In this document: positions 7,208 to 14,670 of the stretch, in pieces | Layout of the letters: the number at the start of each line of letters is the position of its first letter | Numbering within the stretch: position 1 is the first letter of the stretch | Assembly: GCA_944385785.1 (NCBI GenBank) | Contig: CALWYO010000126.1 | Location: 1 to 40,873 of the forward strand | Origin: an uncultured Oscillospiraceae bacterium | GTDB lineage: Bacteria > Bacillota > Clostridia > Oscillospirales > Oscillospiraceae | Direction of reading: 5' to 3' | DNA length: 40,873 nt | Notes under the pieces: model-generated | What the model saw: only the letters and a program-made list of their open reading frames with translations | Databases searched by the model: none | Told to the model about the DNA's origin: nothing | Program-made: the position numbers and the translations under genes

Positions 7208-9457
7208 TCATTCTTTATTCTGGGCGGCGTACCAGTTCATAAGGCAGCCTTCCAATATAATTTCCCGCTCTTTCTGAGTGAGTTCCGGAAGATGCAGCAT
7301 GACATCGCTGACTTTTCCATCTTTCACTGCCTTCGCAGGGATATCCTTGGCGTCAGCCATAACTGCATCCCTTATGCCGGGTACAAATATATAGTCTCCA
7401 GGCTCATAGGGGAAATCTGCTCCCTCATCTATGTTGAATGGCAGCATACCCCAGTTGATGCAGTTAGAACGGTAACGCTTTGTAGCATATTCGTAGCATA
7501 TGTTGGCGCACCCGCCCAGCACCCGCTGGCATGAGGCGGCCTGTTCCCTGGCTGAACCATCTCCCGGTTTATTGGCAAATACTGCGGAGCCTATTGAGCA
7601 GTCTGCAAGCGCCTCTCTTTCTCTTCCCAGGGCGCTCCACACGTCAAGTATCTTCTGAGATGGCTCCCCTGCTGTCCTGGCTGTCTCTTCAGCCCTTATT
7701 CTTTCTGTCCTGCCCACATATTCCGGATCGCGGCGGGACAGAGCGAAAGTGGCAAGTTTTAAAGGATTTGAACGGTAGCTTGAAGTGTCTCCCGATGGTA
7801 TAAGCTCGTCAGTGGTGGTGACTGGATCTCTGATAACGCTGGCCAGCTCAATAAGAAGATCCTTGCTGAGGGCCGGTATATCCGGCCACTCGGTAATGTT
7901 CGGACCAAGCCGTAACTGCACCGAAGGATCCGCTTTTCCAAAGCCCTGGTACACGCGCTTTTCATACGCGCTTCTGTCATAACGCCTCTCAACTGGAGCC
8001 GGTGGGCAGTAGTCAATATCTGTAGCCGCAGTCAGGATACCGCCGTTTCTGGCTGTCGCGGCAATGCTCCTTGCATCCATTAATGCTACGGCAGCAATCT
8101 GTCCGTCAGACGGTTTTGACCCCTCCCTGTTGGGGAAATTCCTGGTTACATGGCGGATAGAGAAACCGTCGTTGGCAGGGACATCCCCCGCGCCAAAGCA
8201 CGGACCGCAGAAGCTGGGCTTAAATACCGCTCCCGCACGGGTAAGATTCATAGTCACTCCATTTGCCATAAGTTCCATAGCGACGGGTATGCTTGGCGGA
8301 TAGACGGTAAGGCCGAAATAGCCGCTGCCGATGGATCCGCTCTCCAGTATTGCCGCCGCCTCTGCAATATTATCGTACATGCCGCCTGAGCAACCGGCTA
8401 TAACGCCTTGATCGCACTGAAGTTTTCCGTCTATTATCTTGCTTAAAAGGTCCAGCTTTACCTTACCCTCAAATTTCTCAAATGCAGATTTTTCAGTCTC
8501 TCTGAGTATGTCTCCAAGGTTCTCCTGAAGCTGGTGTATGGTATACGCCTCAGAGGGATGGAAGGGCATGGCTATCATGGGTTCCACCGACGCAAGGTCA
8601 ATCTCTATGAGCGAATCGTAGTACGCCCCATCCGCCGGCTCCATCTTGCTGTAGTCCTGGGAGCGCCCATGGACTGTATAATATTCCTCAACCAGGCTGT
8701 CAGTCTCCCAAATTGATGAGAGGCACGCAGTCTCAGTAGTCATAACGTCAATGCCTATGCGGAAATCCATGGGCAGTTTTGCAATACCCGGACCGGCAAA
8801 TTCCAGAACTTTGTTCTTCACAAATCCGTTTTTATATACGGCTCCGCACAAAGCGATAGCCACATCCTGAGGACCTACGCCACGACGAGGCTCTCCCGTA
8901 AGATATATTAGTACAGTCTGCGGGTATGCAATATCATATGTGGCCGAAAGAAGCTGTTTAACAAGTTCCGGACCTCCCTCGCCGACGCCCATGGTGCCCA
9001 GTGCGCCGTAGCGCGTGTGGCTGTCCGAACCCAGTATCATTCTTCCGCAACCGGCCATCTCTTCCCTGGCATATTGATGTATCACCGCCATGCTGGGCGG
9101 CACAAATATCCCGCCGTATTTCTTTGCCGCCGAGAGTCCGAAGGCATGGTCATCAGCATTGATTGTACCTCCAACAGCGCAAAGGGAATTATGGCAGTTG
9201 GTCATCACATATGGCACAGGGAACCTGGTAAGCCCGCTGCCTTTTGCAGTCTGAATGATACCCACATATGTTATATCATGGGATATCAGGCTGTCAAAAC
9301 GTATCCTAAGGTCGCTGTCATTATCCCCCTGGTTATGAGACGACAGAATACCATAAGCCATTGTTCTCTTGCGTCCCTCTTCTGGCGATGTCCCATTTCC
9401 AGTTGGACTGGGCGCGCCATTATTCCAGAAAACGCCATTATCATGTAGCCTTATCAA
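7208..9457 (-). CDS. Aconitase-family hydratase (YbhJ-like)
   Basis: A 749-residue aconitase-superfamily enzyme, most likely interconverting citrate and isocitrate. The three cysteines that should hold the 4Fe-4S cluster are clear (upstream-GTG numbering): C359 in AGCSGG, and C420 and C423 in FCGPCFGAGD. The GSDSHTRYGALGTMGVGEGG motif is at 146-165. The C-terminal swivel domain carries GDGSAREQA and the YRSNCINWGMLPF region. It is far from AcnA/AcnB and looks like the family called hydratase or YbhJ. I chose the TTG at 9457 because GAGGTGAG lies at ideal spacing before it and MIRLHDNG is a natural family start; a GTG at 9466 is the alternative, but the Shine-Dalgarno sequence would then overlap the start codon. 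Position between citrate synthase and isocitrate dehydrogenase supports the aconitase role. Confidence 0.88.
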   Translation of the reverse strand: MIRLHDNGVFWNNGAPSPTGNGTSPEEGRKRTMAYGILSSHNQGDNDSDLRIRFDSLISHDITYVGIIQTAKGSGLTRFPVPYVMTNCHNSLCAVGGTINADDHAFGLSAAKKYGGIFVPPSMAVIHQYAREEMAGCGRMILGSDSHTRYGALGTMGVGEGGPELVKQLLSATYDIAYPQTVLIYLTGEPRRGVGPQDVAIALCGAVYKNGFVKNKVLEFAGPGIAKLPMDFRIGIDVMTTETACLSSIWETDSLVEEYYTVHGRSQDYSKMEPADGAYYDSLIEIDLASVEPMIAMPFHPSEAYTIHQLQENLGDILRETEKSAFEKFEGKVKLDLLSKIIDGKLQCDQGVIAGCSGGMYDNIAEAAAILESGSIGSGYFGLTVYPPSIPVAMELMANGVTMNLTRAGAVFKPSFCGPCFGAGDVPANDGFSIRHVTRNFPNREGSKPSDGQIAAVALMDARSIAATARNGGILTAATDIDYCPPAPVERRYDRSAYEKRVYQGFGKADPSVQLRLGPNITEWPDIPALSKDLLIELASVIRDPVTTTDELIPSGDTSSYRSNPLKLATFALSRRDPEYVGRTERIRAEETARTAGEPSQKILDVWSALGREREALADCSIGSAVFANKPGDGSAREQAASCQRVLGGCANICYEYATKRYRSNCINWGMLPFNIDEGADFPYEPGDYIFVPGIRDAVMADAKDIPAKAVKDGKVSDVMLHLPELTQKEREIILEGCLMNWYAAQNKE

Positions 9458-9489
9458 TGCTCTCACCTCTCGTTAATATTCCATTTTGC

Positions 9490-9518
9490 AGTATACCAAT
9501 AAAAGTGAAAACATGCAA
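9490..9518 (-). promoter_or_regulatory. Promoter of the aconitase-icd operon
   Basis: On the minus strand, TTGCAT (9513-9518), a 17-bp spacer and TATACT (9490-9495) form a good housekeeping-type promoter about 33 bp upstream of the TTG start. Its -35 hexamer is identical to that of the divergent citrate synthase promoter. Confidence 0.7.
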
Positions 9519-9659
9519 GCGTGGGGCCGCCTTTTTGCAGTGTTTTTTGGTCACAAAATAATATTTTGAATTTTCGATTATAAATCTTGCGTATTTCCAC
9601 AAGTTCTTCACGTATTATCAGGTCTCTTTCGTCCATTTTTGCATAATTAATTTTTGAAC

Positions 9660-9688
9660 TTGCATTTTGTGAATATCTGATATATAAT
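9660..9688 (+). promoter_or_regulatory. Promoter of citrate synthase
   Basis: TTGCAT (9660-9665), a 17-bp spacer and a perfect TATAAT (9683-9688) lie about 64 bp upstream of the ATG at 9753. The roughly 140 bp between this and the divergent promoter are AT-rich and contain TCACAAAATAATATTTTGAA-like partial symmetry, a possible regulator site. Confidence 0.75.
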
Positions 9689-9752
9689 ATGGGGGCTCAG
9701 CAACTACTGTTGCGCTTTTCACACATCTCAAAAATGAAAGAAGGTCCTGCCA

Positions 9753-11117
9753 ATGGATGCAGAAAATTTCACCTCGCCACGGGAGTATGCCAAGTCCCTG
9801 GTAGAGCAGCTAAAGATAGATTACGCCATTGACCCAGAGTTCTATGAGGGCGAAAGCATGAAACGCGGCCTGAGAAACTCTGATGGTTCCGGCGTTATTG
9901 TCGGCGCCTCCAAAATCGGCAGCGTCCAGGGATATTACGTTCAGGATGGCATGCGTATGCCCCAGCCTGGGCATCTATATTACAGGGGTATAGATATCGA
10001 AGAGATTGTGAACGCCCACAAAGCAAACAATACTTTTGGATATGAGGAAGTGGCGTATCTGCTTCTCTACGGAAACCTGCCTAACCGGTCCCAGGCGGAG
10101 CTTTTTAACAAGGTCCTGTCAAAGGCTAAATCCCTGCCGGAGCGTTTCTTTGAAAACGAAGTGTTTAAGACGCCCTGCCGTGACATAATGAACACCCTCT
10201 CCAGGTGTGCTCTGTCACTTTACGCCTATGACGACAACCCCGACGATATCTCAATTGACAACGTACTGCTTCAATCAATAGAGCTGATCGCCAGGTTCCC
10301 CACCATCGTGGCCCAGGCATACGCCATGAAGCGTCACTATTTTAATGGTGAATCTCTGTATATCCACAATCCAAAGGAAAATCTGTCAATGGCACAGAAC
10401 TTCCTGCGTCTTGTCCGCCACGACAAGAGCTACACAGACAAAGAGGCCAAACTCCTTGACACGCTTCTGATGCTGCACGCAGAGCACTCAGGCGGCAACA
10501 ACTCCACTTTTGCCTGCCGCATTGTGACCTCATCCAATACTGACACATATAGCGCCATATCTGCGGCCATAGGCTCTTTAAAGGGCCCCCTCCACGGCGG
10601 GGCAAACTCCGCTGTGATGGGCATGATACACGATATCCAGGAGAACGTACGGGACATAAACGATAACGATGAGATGTCCGCATATCTTGATAAGCTCCTT
10701 GAAGGGGAAGCCGGCGACCGTTCAGGAAAACTCTATGGAATCGGCCACGCTGTATACACAATGTCCGATCCCCGTGCTATCATACTCAAGAAGTTTATCC
10801 GCGAGCTGGCTGAAGAACAGGGCGGCAGCGATGAATTTGTCGTCGCTCAGAAGGTGGAAGAGCTTGGTGTACCAAAATTAATGGCACGGAAACACATGAC
10901 AGTACCCATCTGTGCAAACGTGGATCTGTACTCCGGCATAGTGTACAGCATGCTGGGTATCCCCGAGGACCTCTACACGCCGCTTTTTGCCGTGGCGCGT
11001 ATCTCCGGCTGGTGCGCCCATCGTCTGGAGGAACTTATTACCGGCGCAAAACTTATACGTCCGGCGTATCGTTCCGCAGTATATCACCGGCCATACGTGC
11101 CAATAGACGAGAGATAA
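9753..11117 (+). CDS. Citrate synthase
   Basis: A 454-residue type I citrate synthase, condensing oxaloacetate and acetyl-CoA to citrate. The catalytic triad is visible: H245 in the AEHSGGN segment, H281 in GPLHGGAN and D391 in NVDLYSG. An N-terminal extension of roughly 40 residues precedes the core; the overall length fits the longer Firmicute forms. The ATG is preceded by AAGAAGG at slightly long spacing. It is transcribed divergently from the aconitase-icd operon. Together these genes form the oxidative branch to 2-oxoglutarate; no other TCA enzyme is in the window, so a biosynthetic role in glutamate supply is likely, by inference. It is followed by a strong terminator. Confidence 0.95.
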   Translation: MDAENFTSPREYAKSLVEQLKIDYAIDPEFYEGESMKRGLRNSDGSGVIVGASKIGSVQGYYVQDGMRMPQPGHLYYRGIDIEEIVNAHKANNTFGYEEVAYLLLYGNLPNRSQAELFNKVLSKAKSLPERFFENEVFKTPCRDIMNTLSRCALSLYAYDDNPDDISIDNVLLQSIELIARFPTIVAQAYAMKRHYFNGESLYIHNPKENLSMAQNFLRLVRHDKSYTDKEAKLLDTLLMLHAEHSGGNNSTFACRIVTSSNTDTYSAISAAIGSLKGPLHGGANSAVMGMIHDIQENVRDINDNDEMSAYLDKLLEGEAGDRSGKLYGIGHAVYTMSDPRAIILKKFIRELAEEQGGSDEFVVAQKVEELGVPKLMARKHMTVPICANVDLYSGIVYSMLGIPEDLYTPLFAVARISGWCAHRLEELITGAKLIRPAYRSAVYHRPYVPIDER

Positions 11118-11174
11118 ATTTGTAAACTGTTCTCGCCACAATATGATTTGGGAAATCTGTAATTTAGTTGTAAA

Positions 11175-11216
11175 GGCTCCATGTATGGAATCTTCCATAC
11201 ATGGAGCTCTTTTTAT
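11175..11216 (+). terminator. Terminator of citrate synthase
   Basis: A stem of about 14-15 bp (arms 11176-11190 and 11193-11207) is followed by CTCTTTTTATC. It is a classic intrinsic terminator about 60 bp past the citrate synthase stop. Confidence 0.85.
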
Positions 11217-11242
11217 CTATTGTCCATAGAAATAACAGGAAG

Positions 11243-11371
11243 TCAATATCCTGCTGATTTCAAATCTTCAATCCAGTAATTTGATATGTCTATTAAAAAT
11301 TTACTAAATTCGCGAAAATCAGCTCGTTTTCTGAAATTTGTCTCTGTCAATAAAACTCTTAAACCGGTTAC
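11243..11371 (-). pseudogene. Possible 3' remnant of a lost gene
   Basis: The 265 bp between the citrate synthase terminator and the GNAT gene hold no intact gene. On the minus strand one frame is open for 42 codons and ends in TGA at 11243-11245. Its translation looks protein-like and amphipathic (FREFSKFLIDISNYWIEDL near the end). There is no convincing start or ribosome-binding site, and a TAG sits just upstream. It may be the 3' end of a gene lost when the neighbouring module arrived. In AT-rich DNA a 42-codon open frame can also arise by chance. Confidence 0.2.
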
Positions 11372-11481
11372 CTAATTACATCAGACCAGGAGATGTCCCA
11401 GATAGACAGATTGTCAACGTCATTATAAAGCACATATAAAATTGTTTTATATTTAATTTCTCCATATTTCGTATGTCAAAT

Positions 11482-11931
11482 TTACAACTCCAGCTCGTAG
11501 CTCCGCTCCAATTGGGCAGCACTTCCAACAAGGTGAAACCCAAAAGAATATGGCAAGTTCCCCGCATTTTTGTCTGTGCCGTCTATCCTAATAATTACTT
11601 TTTTAACTCCTTGTATTTTCAGTCCGCGCAGAATATGCTCCATAGCTTTTTCTTCAAGTCCTTTATGCCAAAATTTACTATCTAACATAAATCGGTAGAT
11701 GGTCGCTGTATCAGCTTGTTCCTCTGTACGCCGATACATGAAAAAGCCGATCAGCACCTTGTTGTGATAAATGGCATAGGGGTGCATTTCTGAATCATAT
11801 TTCGCCTCTGCTATGGAAATTGCATTACAGCAAGAGCACCCCTTCGTTATCGTACCAACGCCGTTTCGGTCTGTTGACAAGCCGCATACGTCCAATATAT
11901 TTTGTGCGTCAACTGCTTTTATCTGAATCAC
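11482..11931 (-). CDS. GNAT-family N-acetyltransferase
   Basis: A 149-residue protein with the GNAT layout: a central strand ending in GFFMYRR, then a hydrophobic strand, then the acetyl-CoA loop region around WHKGLEEKAM (about residues 88-97), where a degenerate K-x-x-G-x-x motif replaces the usual Q/R-x-x-G-x-A/G, followed by KKVIIRID and the SFGFHLVG tail. It transfers acetyl from acetyl-CoA to an amine. It starts at GTG with AGAGGAAA upstream and lies 15 bp after the ABC permease, so it is the last gene of the MerR-controlled operon. By analogy with the Bacillus blt locus (MerR regulator, transporter, polyamine acetyltransferase), the substrate could be a polyamine or an amine drug, but this is inference. 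Confidence 0.75.
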   Translation of the reverse strand: MIQIKAVDAQNILDVCGLSTDRNGVGTITKGCSCCNAISIAEAKYDSEMHPYAIYHNKVLIGFFMYRRTEEQADTATIYRFMLDSKFWHKGLEEKAMEHILRGLKIQGVKKVIIRIDGTDKNAGNLPYSFGFHLVGSAAQLERSYELEL

Positions 11932-11946
11932 GTGGTTTCCTCTTCT

Positions 11947-12594
11947 CTATAGCGTTTTTCTTTTCAATACTGCCAGACCTGCTATAGATAATGCCGCGCT
12001 TAACAACAGGCAAATACCAACATGTAATGGGGCGTTGCTGTTGAGCATAACCAGCTGGAAAAACTCACTCAGTACGGAGCGCAAGGGCGCAATCGGAGTA
12101 AAAATGCAGATTATTGCAACAAGTACAAAATCTGTCAGCCAGCCATACCAATTGGCCTGCATTGATAACAGCACTTGCAGAGAAACCATAACCAGCACCA
12201 GAAAGAACATCTGCTGTAATCCTGCGGCAATGAGTCCGTTTTCCGTCCACCCGCACACATCCATCAAATTAATTACCGTCTGGGCCGGATATATCGGGTC
12301 AATTAATTGATGAACAGCTGTGTTGACAAGTGAAATGCAGAGGGCCAGAATCCCATAACCGGCAAGGCAGCCCGAGTAGTAGTCTTTTTTGCTTGCTCCC
12401 AAGTGCATGAGCTTTGAGAAATCATAAAACACAAAAAAGAACGGCGTCATTCCGGCAAGCAGCCAGGTATAGTTCCCATTGCTTAGCACCACGTCGCCGG
12501 AAGATGTGGCGCAGATCACCACCAGCACTGTAAGGATGAAGCTGATTTTGTTGCTGGCAAGCAGGCGTTTTACAACGGCGAAAATAGCAGTCAT
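11947..12594 (-). CDS. ABC transporter permease-like membrane protein
   Basis: A 215-residue integral membrane protein with about six hydrophobic segments (roughly residues 18-35, 42-60, 73-92, 120-142, 152-172 and 190-210) and basic ends. It has no ATPase motif. Its start overlaps the stop of the ATPase gene by 4 bp (ATGA), which implies translational coupling and a shared transporter. ABC-2-like permeases this small usually work as dimers. The substrate is not readable; the setting with a MerR drug-sensor-like regulator suggests export. Confidence 0.7.
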   Translation of the reverse strand: MTAIFAVVKRLLASNKISFILTVLVVICATSSGDVVLSNGNYTWLLAGMTPFFFVFYDFSKLMHLGASKKDYYSGCLAGYGILALCISLVNTAVHQLIDPIYPAQTVINLMDVCGWTENGLIAAGLQQMFFLVLVMVSLQVLLSMQANWYGWLTDFVLVAIICIFTPIAPLRSVLSEFFQLVMLNSNAPLHVGICLLLSAALSIAGLAVLKRKTL

Positions 12595-13442
12595 CTTGTT
12601 GTACCTCCCTTATGTCCGACTATTTGAATAAAGAAATCCTGCAAAGGCAGCTGGTGAATTTCCAAAGAAGCTGTCTGCCCTGGTGGATTGTCAAAGATAT
12701 AGCTGGTGACCAGCCCACCAACGGCATCCTGGCCGATGACATTTAATCCCTGGGTAGCAGCTTCCACATCTTTTTGCAGCCCGCTGATGCTGAATGCTTT
12801 TGTTTCCACCGATTGCAATGTATCAAAGAAGCGGATGCTTCCTCTATCGATTATGATGAGTTTCTGAATCGTTTTTGCAATCTCTTCAATGATATGGGTG
12901 GATACGATAATAATTCGCGGGTGTTTTTGGAAACTCTCCGCCAACATATTGTAAAACTCCACCCGCATAATCGCATCAAAGCCCAGGACTGGTTCGTCTA
13001 AAAGAACGACTCTTTTATTGCTTGCCAAGCAGATAATTGTGGAAACCATGGTTTTCATACCAAGGGAGAGATGGTTAAACTTCTTTTTTCCGTCAAGCTC
13101 AAAACGCTCCATCATCTCCGATGCAAAGTCATAATCGTAGTTGGGGTTTACTTCGGAGGCAATTTTCAGCAGCTTTCCCACTGGAAGATTAAAATGTCTG
13201 GCAAAGTTTTCAATATAGCTGACGCCCGTATCCAACGTGGACGTGGAAATTTGCTTACCGTCAACCATAATCACGCCGCTTGTAATATTCTGATACCCCG
13301 CAATCGATTTGAGAAGTGTCGTTTTGCCTGCGCCATTTCGTCCAAGCAGACAATATATACCTGGTTCATCAATAGAAATGGTGATATTTTTTAGTACGGC
13401 CGCCTGTCCGTACCGTTTTGTCACCTGTCTGAGGTCTATCAT
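12591..13442 (-). CDS. ABC transporter ATP-binding protein
   Basis: A 283-residue ATPase. Walker A GRNGAGKT is at 34-41, a shortened signature LSLGM at 125-129, Walker B VVLLDEP at 145-151 and the H-loop histidine of STHIIEE at 183. The last 80 or so residues after RLIIIDRG-like sequence form a C-terminal accessory domain, as in other ABC-2 drug/antibiotic exporters. The signature is LSLGM rather than LSGGQ. That is common in YtrB/YhcG-like ATPases. It is the first gene of the operon, with AGGAGGG 7 bp before ATG, and is driven by the MerR-type promoter at 13503-13533. Confidence 0.88.
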   Translation of the reverse strand: MIDLRQVTKRYGQAAVLKNITISIDEPGIYCLLGRNGAGKTTLLKSIAGYQNITSGVIMVDGKQISTSTLDTGVSYIENFARHFNLPVGKLLKIASEVNPNYDYDFASEMMERFELDGKKKFNHLSLGMKTMVSTIICLASNKRVVLLDEPVLGFDAIMRVEFYNMLAESFQKHPRIIIVSTHIIEEIAKTIQKLIIIDRGSIRFFDTLQSVETKAFSISGLQKDVEAATQGLNVIGQDAVGGLVTSYIFDNPPGQTASLEIHQLPLQDFFIQIVGHKGGTTR

Positions 13443-13471
13443 TCGTCTGTCCCTCCTAATAGCATGGCCTG

Positions 13472-13500
13472 TTGATTTTCAAAATGTTCTATGCTAAAAT
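13472..13500 (+). promoter_or_regulatory. Promoter of the merR-type regulator
   Basis: TTGATT (13472-13477), a 17-bp spacer and TAAAAT (13495-13500) point right toward the regulator. The transcription start would fall at about 13507, just before or inside the regulator's probable operator (13513-13527). That geometry fits autorepression. Confidence 0.6.
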
Positions 13501-13502
13501 GG

Positions 13503-13533
13503 ATTATAAACTTTTGTGTAGCACAAATGTCAA
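13503..13533 (-). promoter_or_regulatory. MerR-type 19-bp-spacer promoter with operator dyad
   Basis: On the minus strand a consensus TTGACA (13528-13533) and a consensus TATAAT (13503-13508) are separated by 19 bp instead of 17. Inside the spacer, directly next to the -35, is a perfect 6-3-6 inverted repeat, TTTGTG-CTA-CACAAA (13513-13527). This is the arrangement that MerR-family activators untwist. It drives the ATPase-permease-GNAT operon. Confidence 0.88.
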
Positions 13534-13547
13534 CAGGAGAACATAAA

Positions 13548-14330
13548 ATGACAAAATATTTTTCTGTGGGAGAAGCAGCAAAATTAGTCAATACGACAAG
13601 CGAGACGCTGCGGCACTATGACCGCATCGGGTTAGTGAAACCAAGCAAAAGGGACGAATGGACAAATTACCGCTATTATACCCAGCAGGACATTGTCCGT
13701 CTGAATACAGTGCGGGCTTTACAACTGATGGATTTATCTTTGCAGGAGATAAAAGAGGTTCTGGAATATGACGATCTTGAAAAAATTATCGACTTTTTAG
13801 CTCAGACGGAGAAAAAGGCCGATGAGAAAATTGCAGCACTCCAGTACAGTAAAGCCAAGATTCAGCTGGCAAAATCGGACTACGAGGAGAAATTGCGGGC
13901 CCGTGAAAGTCTAAACGGCCCAGTTCTCAGAGACATTCCAGAGCGGGTTATTTTGCTGTCAGATACTTTGGAAGCGCCAACACTTGACAATCTCTGGAAT
14001 TATCACCGCCATTTCTATGCCGAAATTGCCCCCGATCTAAAGGAAGAATTTTCTTTTGAAGATTTAGCTGGAATCTACACAGAAAACGGCAGAGCACGGC
14101 TCTTTGCCGTCTGTACCCATTACGCGAAGATAGACGGACTAAAAGTACTGCCAAGGGGAAAATACCTCTGCGCCAACTGTACGGAGGAAAAAAGGGAACA
14201 GACGTTGGGCGAATTAGTACATATCGCTCAAACTAAATATGGTGTAATGCCAGCTTTTACTGTACAGCTTATTGTTGTATCCGGTATCTTGCAGTGGAAT
14301 TATGAAGTTCAGGTTTATGTTGACAGATAA
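13548..14330 (+). CDS. MerR-family transcriptional regulator with effector-binding domain
   Basis: A 260-residue regulator. The N-terminal winged helix is typical: YFSVGEAAKLVNTTSETLRHYDRIGL at 4-29, then the YRYYTQQDI wing. A coiled-coil dimerisation helix follows at about 75-120. The C-terminal 130 or so residues resemble the GyrI-like/BmrR effector-binding fold of multidrug sensors. I chose ATG 13548 because AGGAGA sits 7 bp before it and MTKYFSVGEAA is the natural family start; the frame is open back to 13491, but that extension is unsupported. It is divergent from the ABC-GNAT operon, whose promoter has the MerR hallmark spacer. The inducer is unknown. Confidence 0.9.
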   Translation: MTKYFSVGEAAKLVNTTSETLRHYDRIGLVKPSKRDEWTNYRYYTQQDIVRLNTVRALQLMDLSLQEIKEVLEYDDLEKIIDFLAQTEKKADEKIAALQYSKAKIQLAKSDYEEKLRARESLNGPVLRDIPERVILLSDTLEAPTLDNLWNYHRHFYAEIAPDLKEEFSFEDLAGIYTENGRARLFAVCTHYAKIDGLKVLPRGKYLCANCTEEKREQTLGELVHIAQTKYGVMPAFTVQLIVVSGILQWNYEVQVYVDR

Positions 14331-14495
14331 GGCAGCTTAGCCTTGCTTCCCCGCTCTGCATTTTTATCTTTTTCTGATGGTATAAGCTGAGACTTCCTTT
14401 TAAAACGGGATAGCGGATTGTAAGCAAGTCTATTTAAAGACTTCCTTAGTTGAAATAGAATGTTTCAAAATAGGTTCTCAATAATTACGCACAAA
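14331..14495. other. Noncoding gap after the regulator gene
   Basis: Together with the hairpin to its right this is part of a 340-bp gene-free stretch. It holds only a weak 6-bp inverted repeat (AAGTCT...AGACTT near 14425) and no plausible reading frame. I see no clear terminator for the regulator gene on the plus strand. Confidence 0.4.
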
Positions 14496-14542
14496 AATTG
14501 GCCCTCAAAAGAAGCTGATTTCGCTTCTTTTAAGGGCCAATT
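14496..14542 (-). terminator. Probable pgi terminator
   Basis: A 20-bp stem with one C-A mismatch (arms 14496-14515 and 14523-14542) is followed on the minus strand by TTTTGTG. It lies about 130 bp past the pgi stop. A second bulged hairpin (14564-14607) lies between it and pgi. The pair would end leftward transcription from pgi and the glycogen operon. Confidence 0.65.
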
Positions 14543-14670
14543 CTCATAACCGTCCCAAGTTCACTACAGGCTGCTATTGCATTTTTGTTTTGCAGCAATG
14601 CCTGTAGAAGATGCTACTCTCCTTATGAACCCGCGGCTTTAATCTCAGCATTTATTGTTTTATGCTCATT

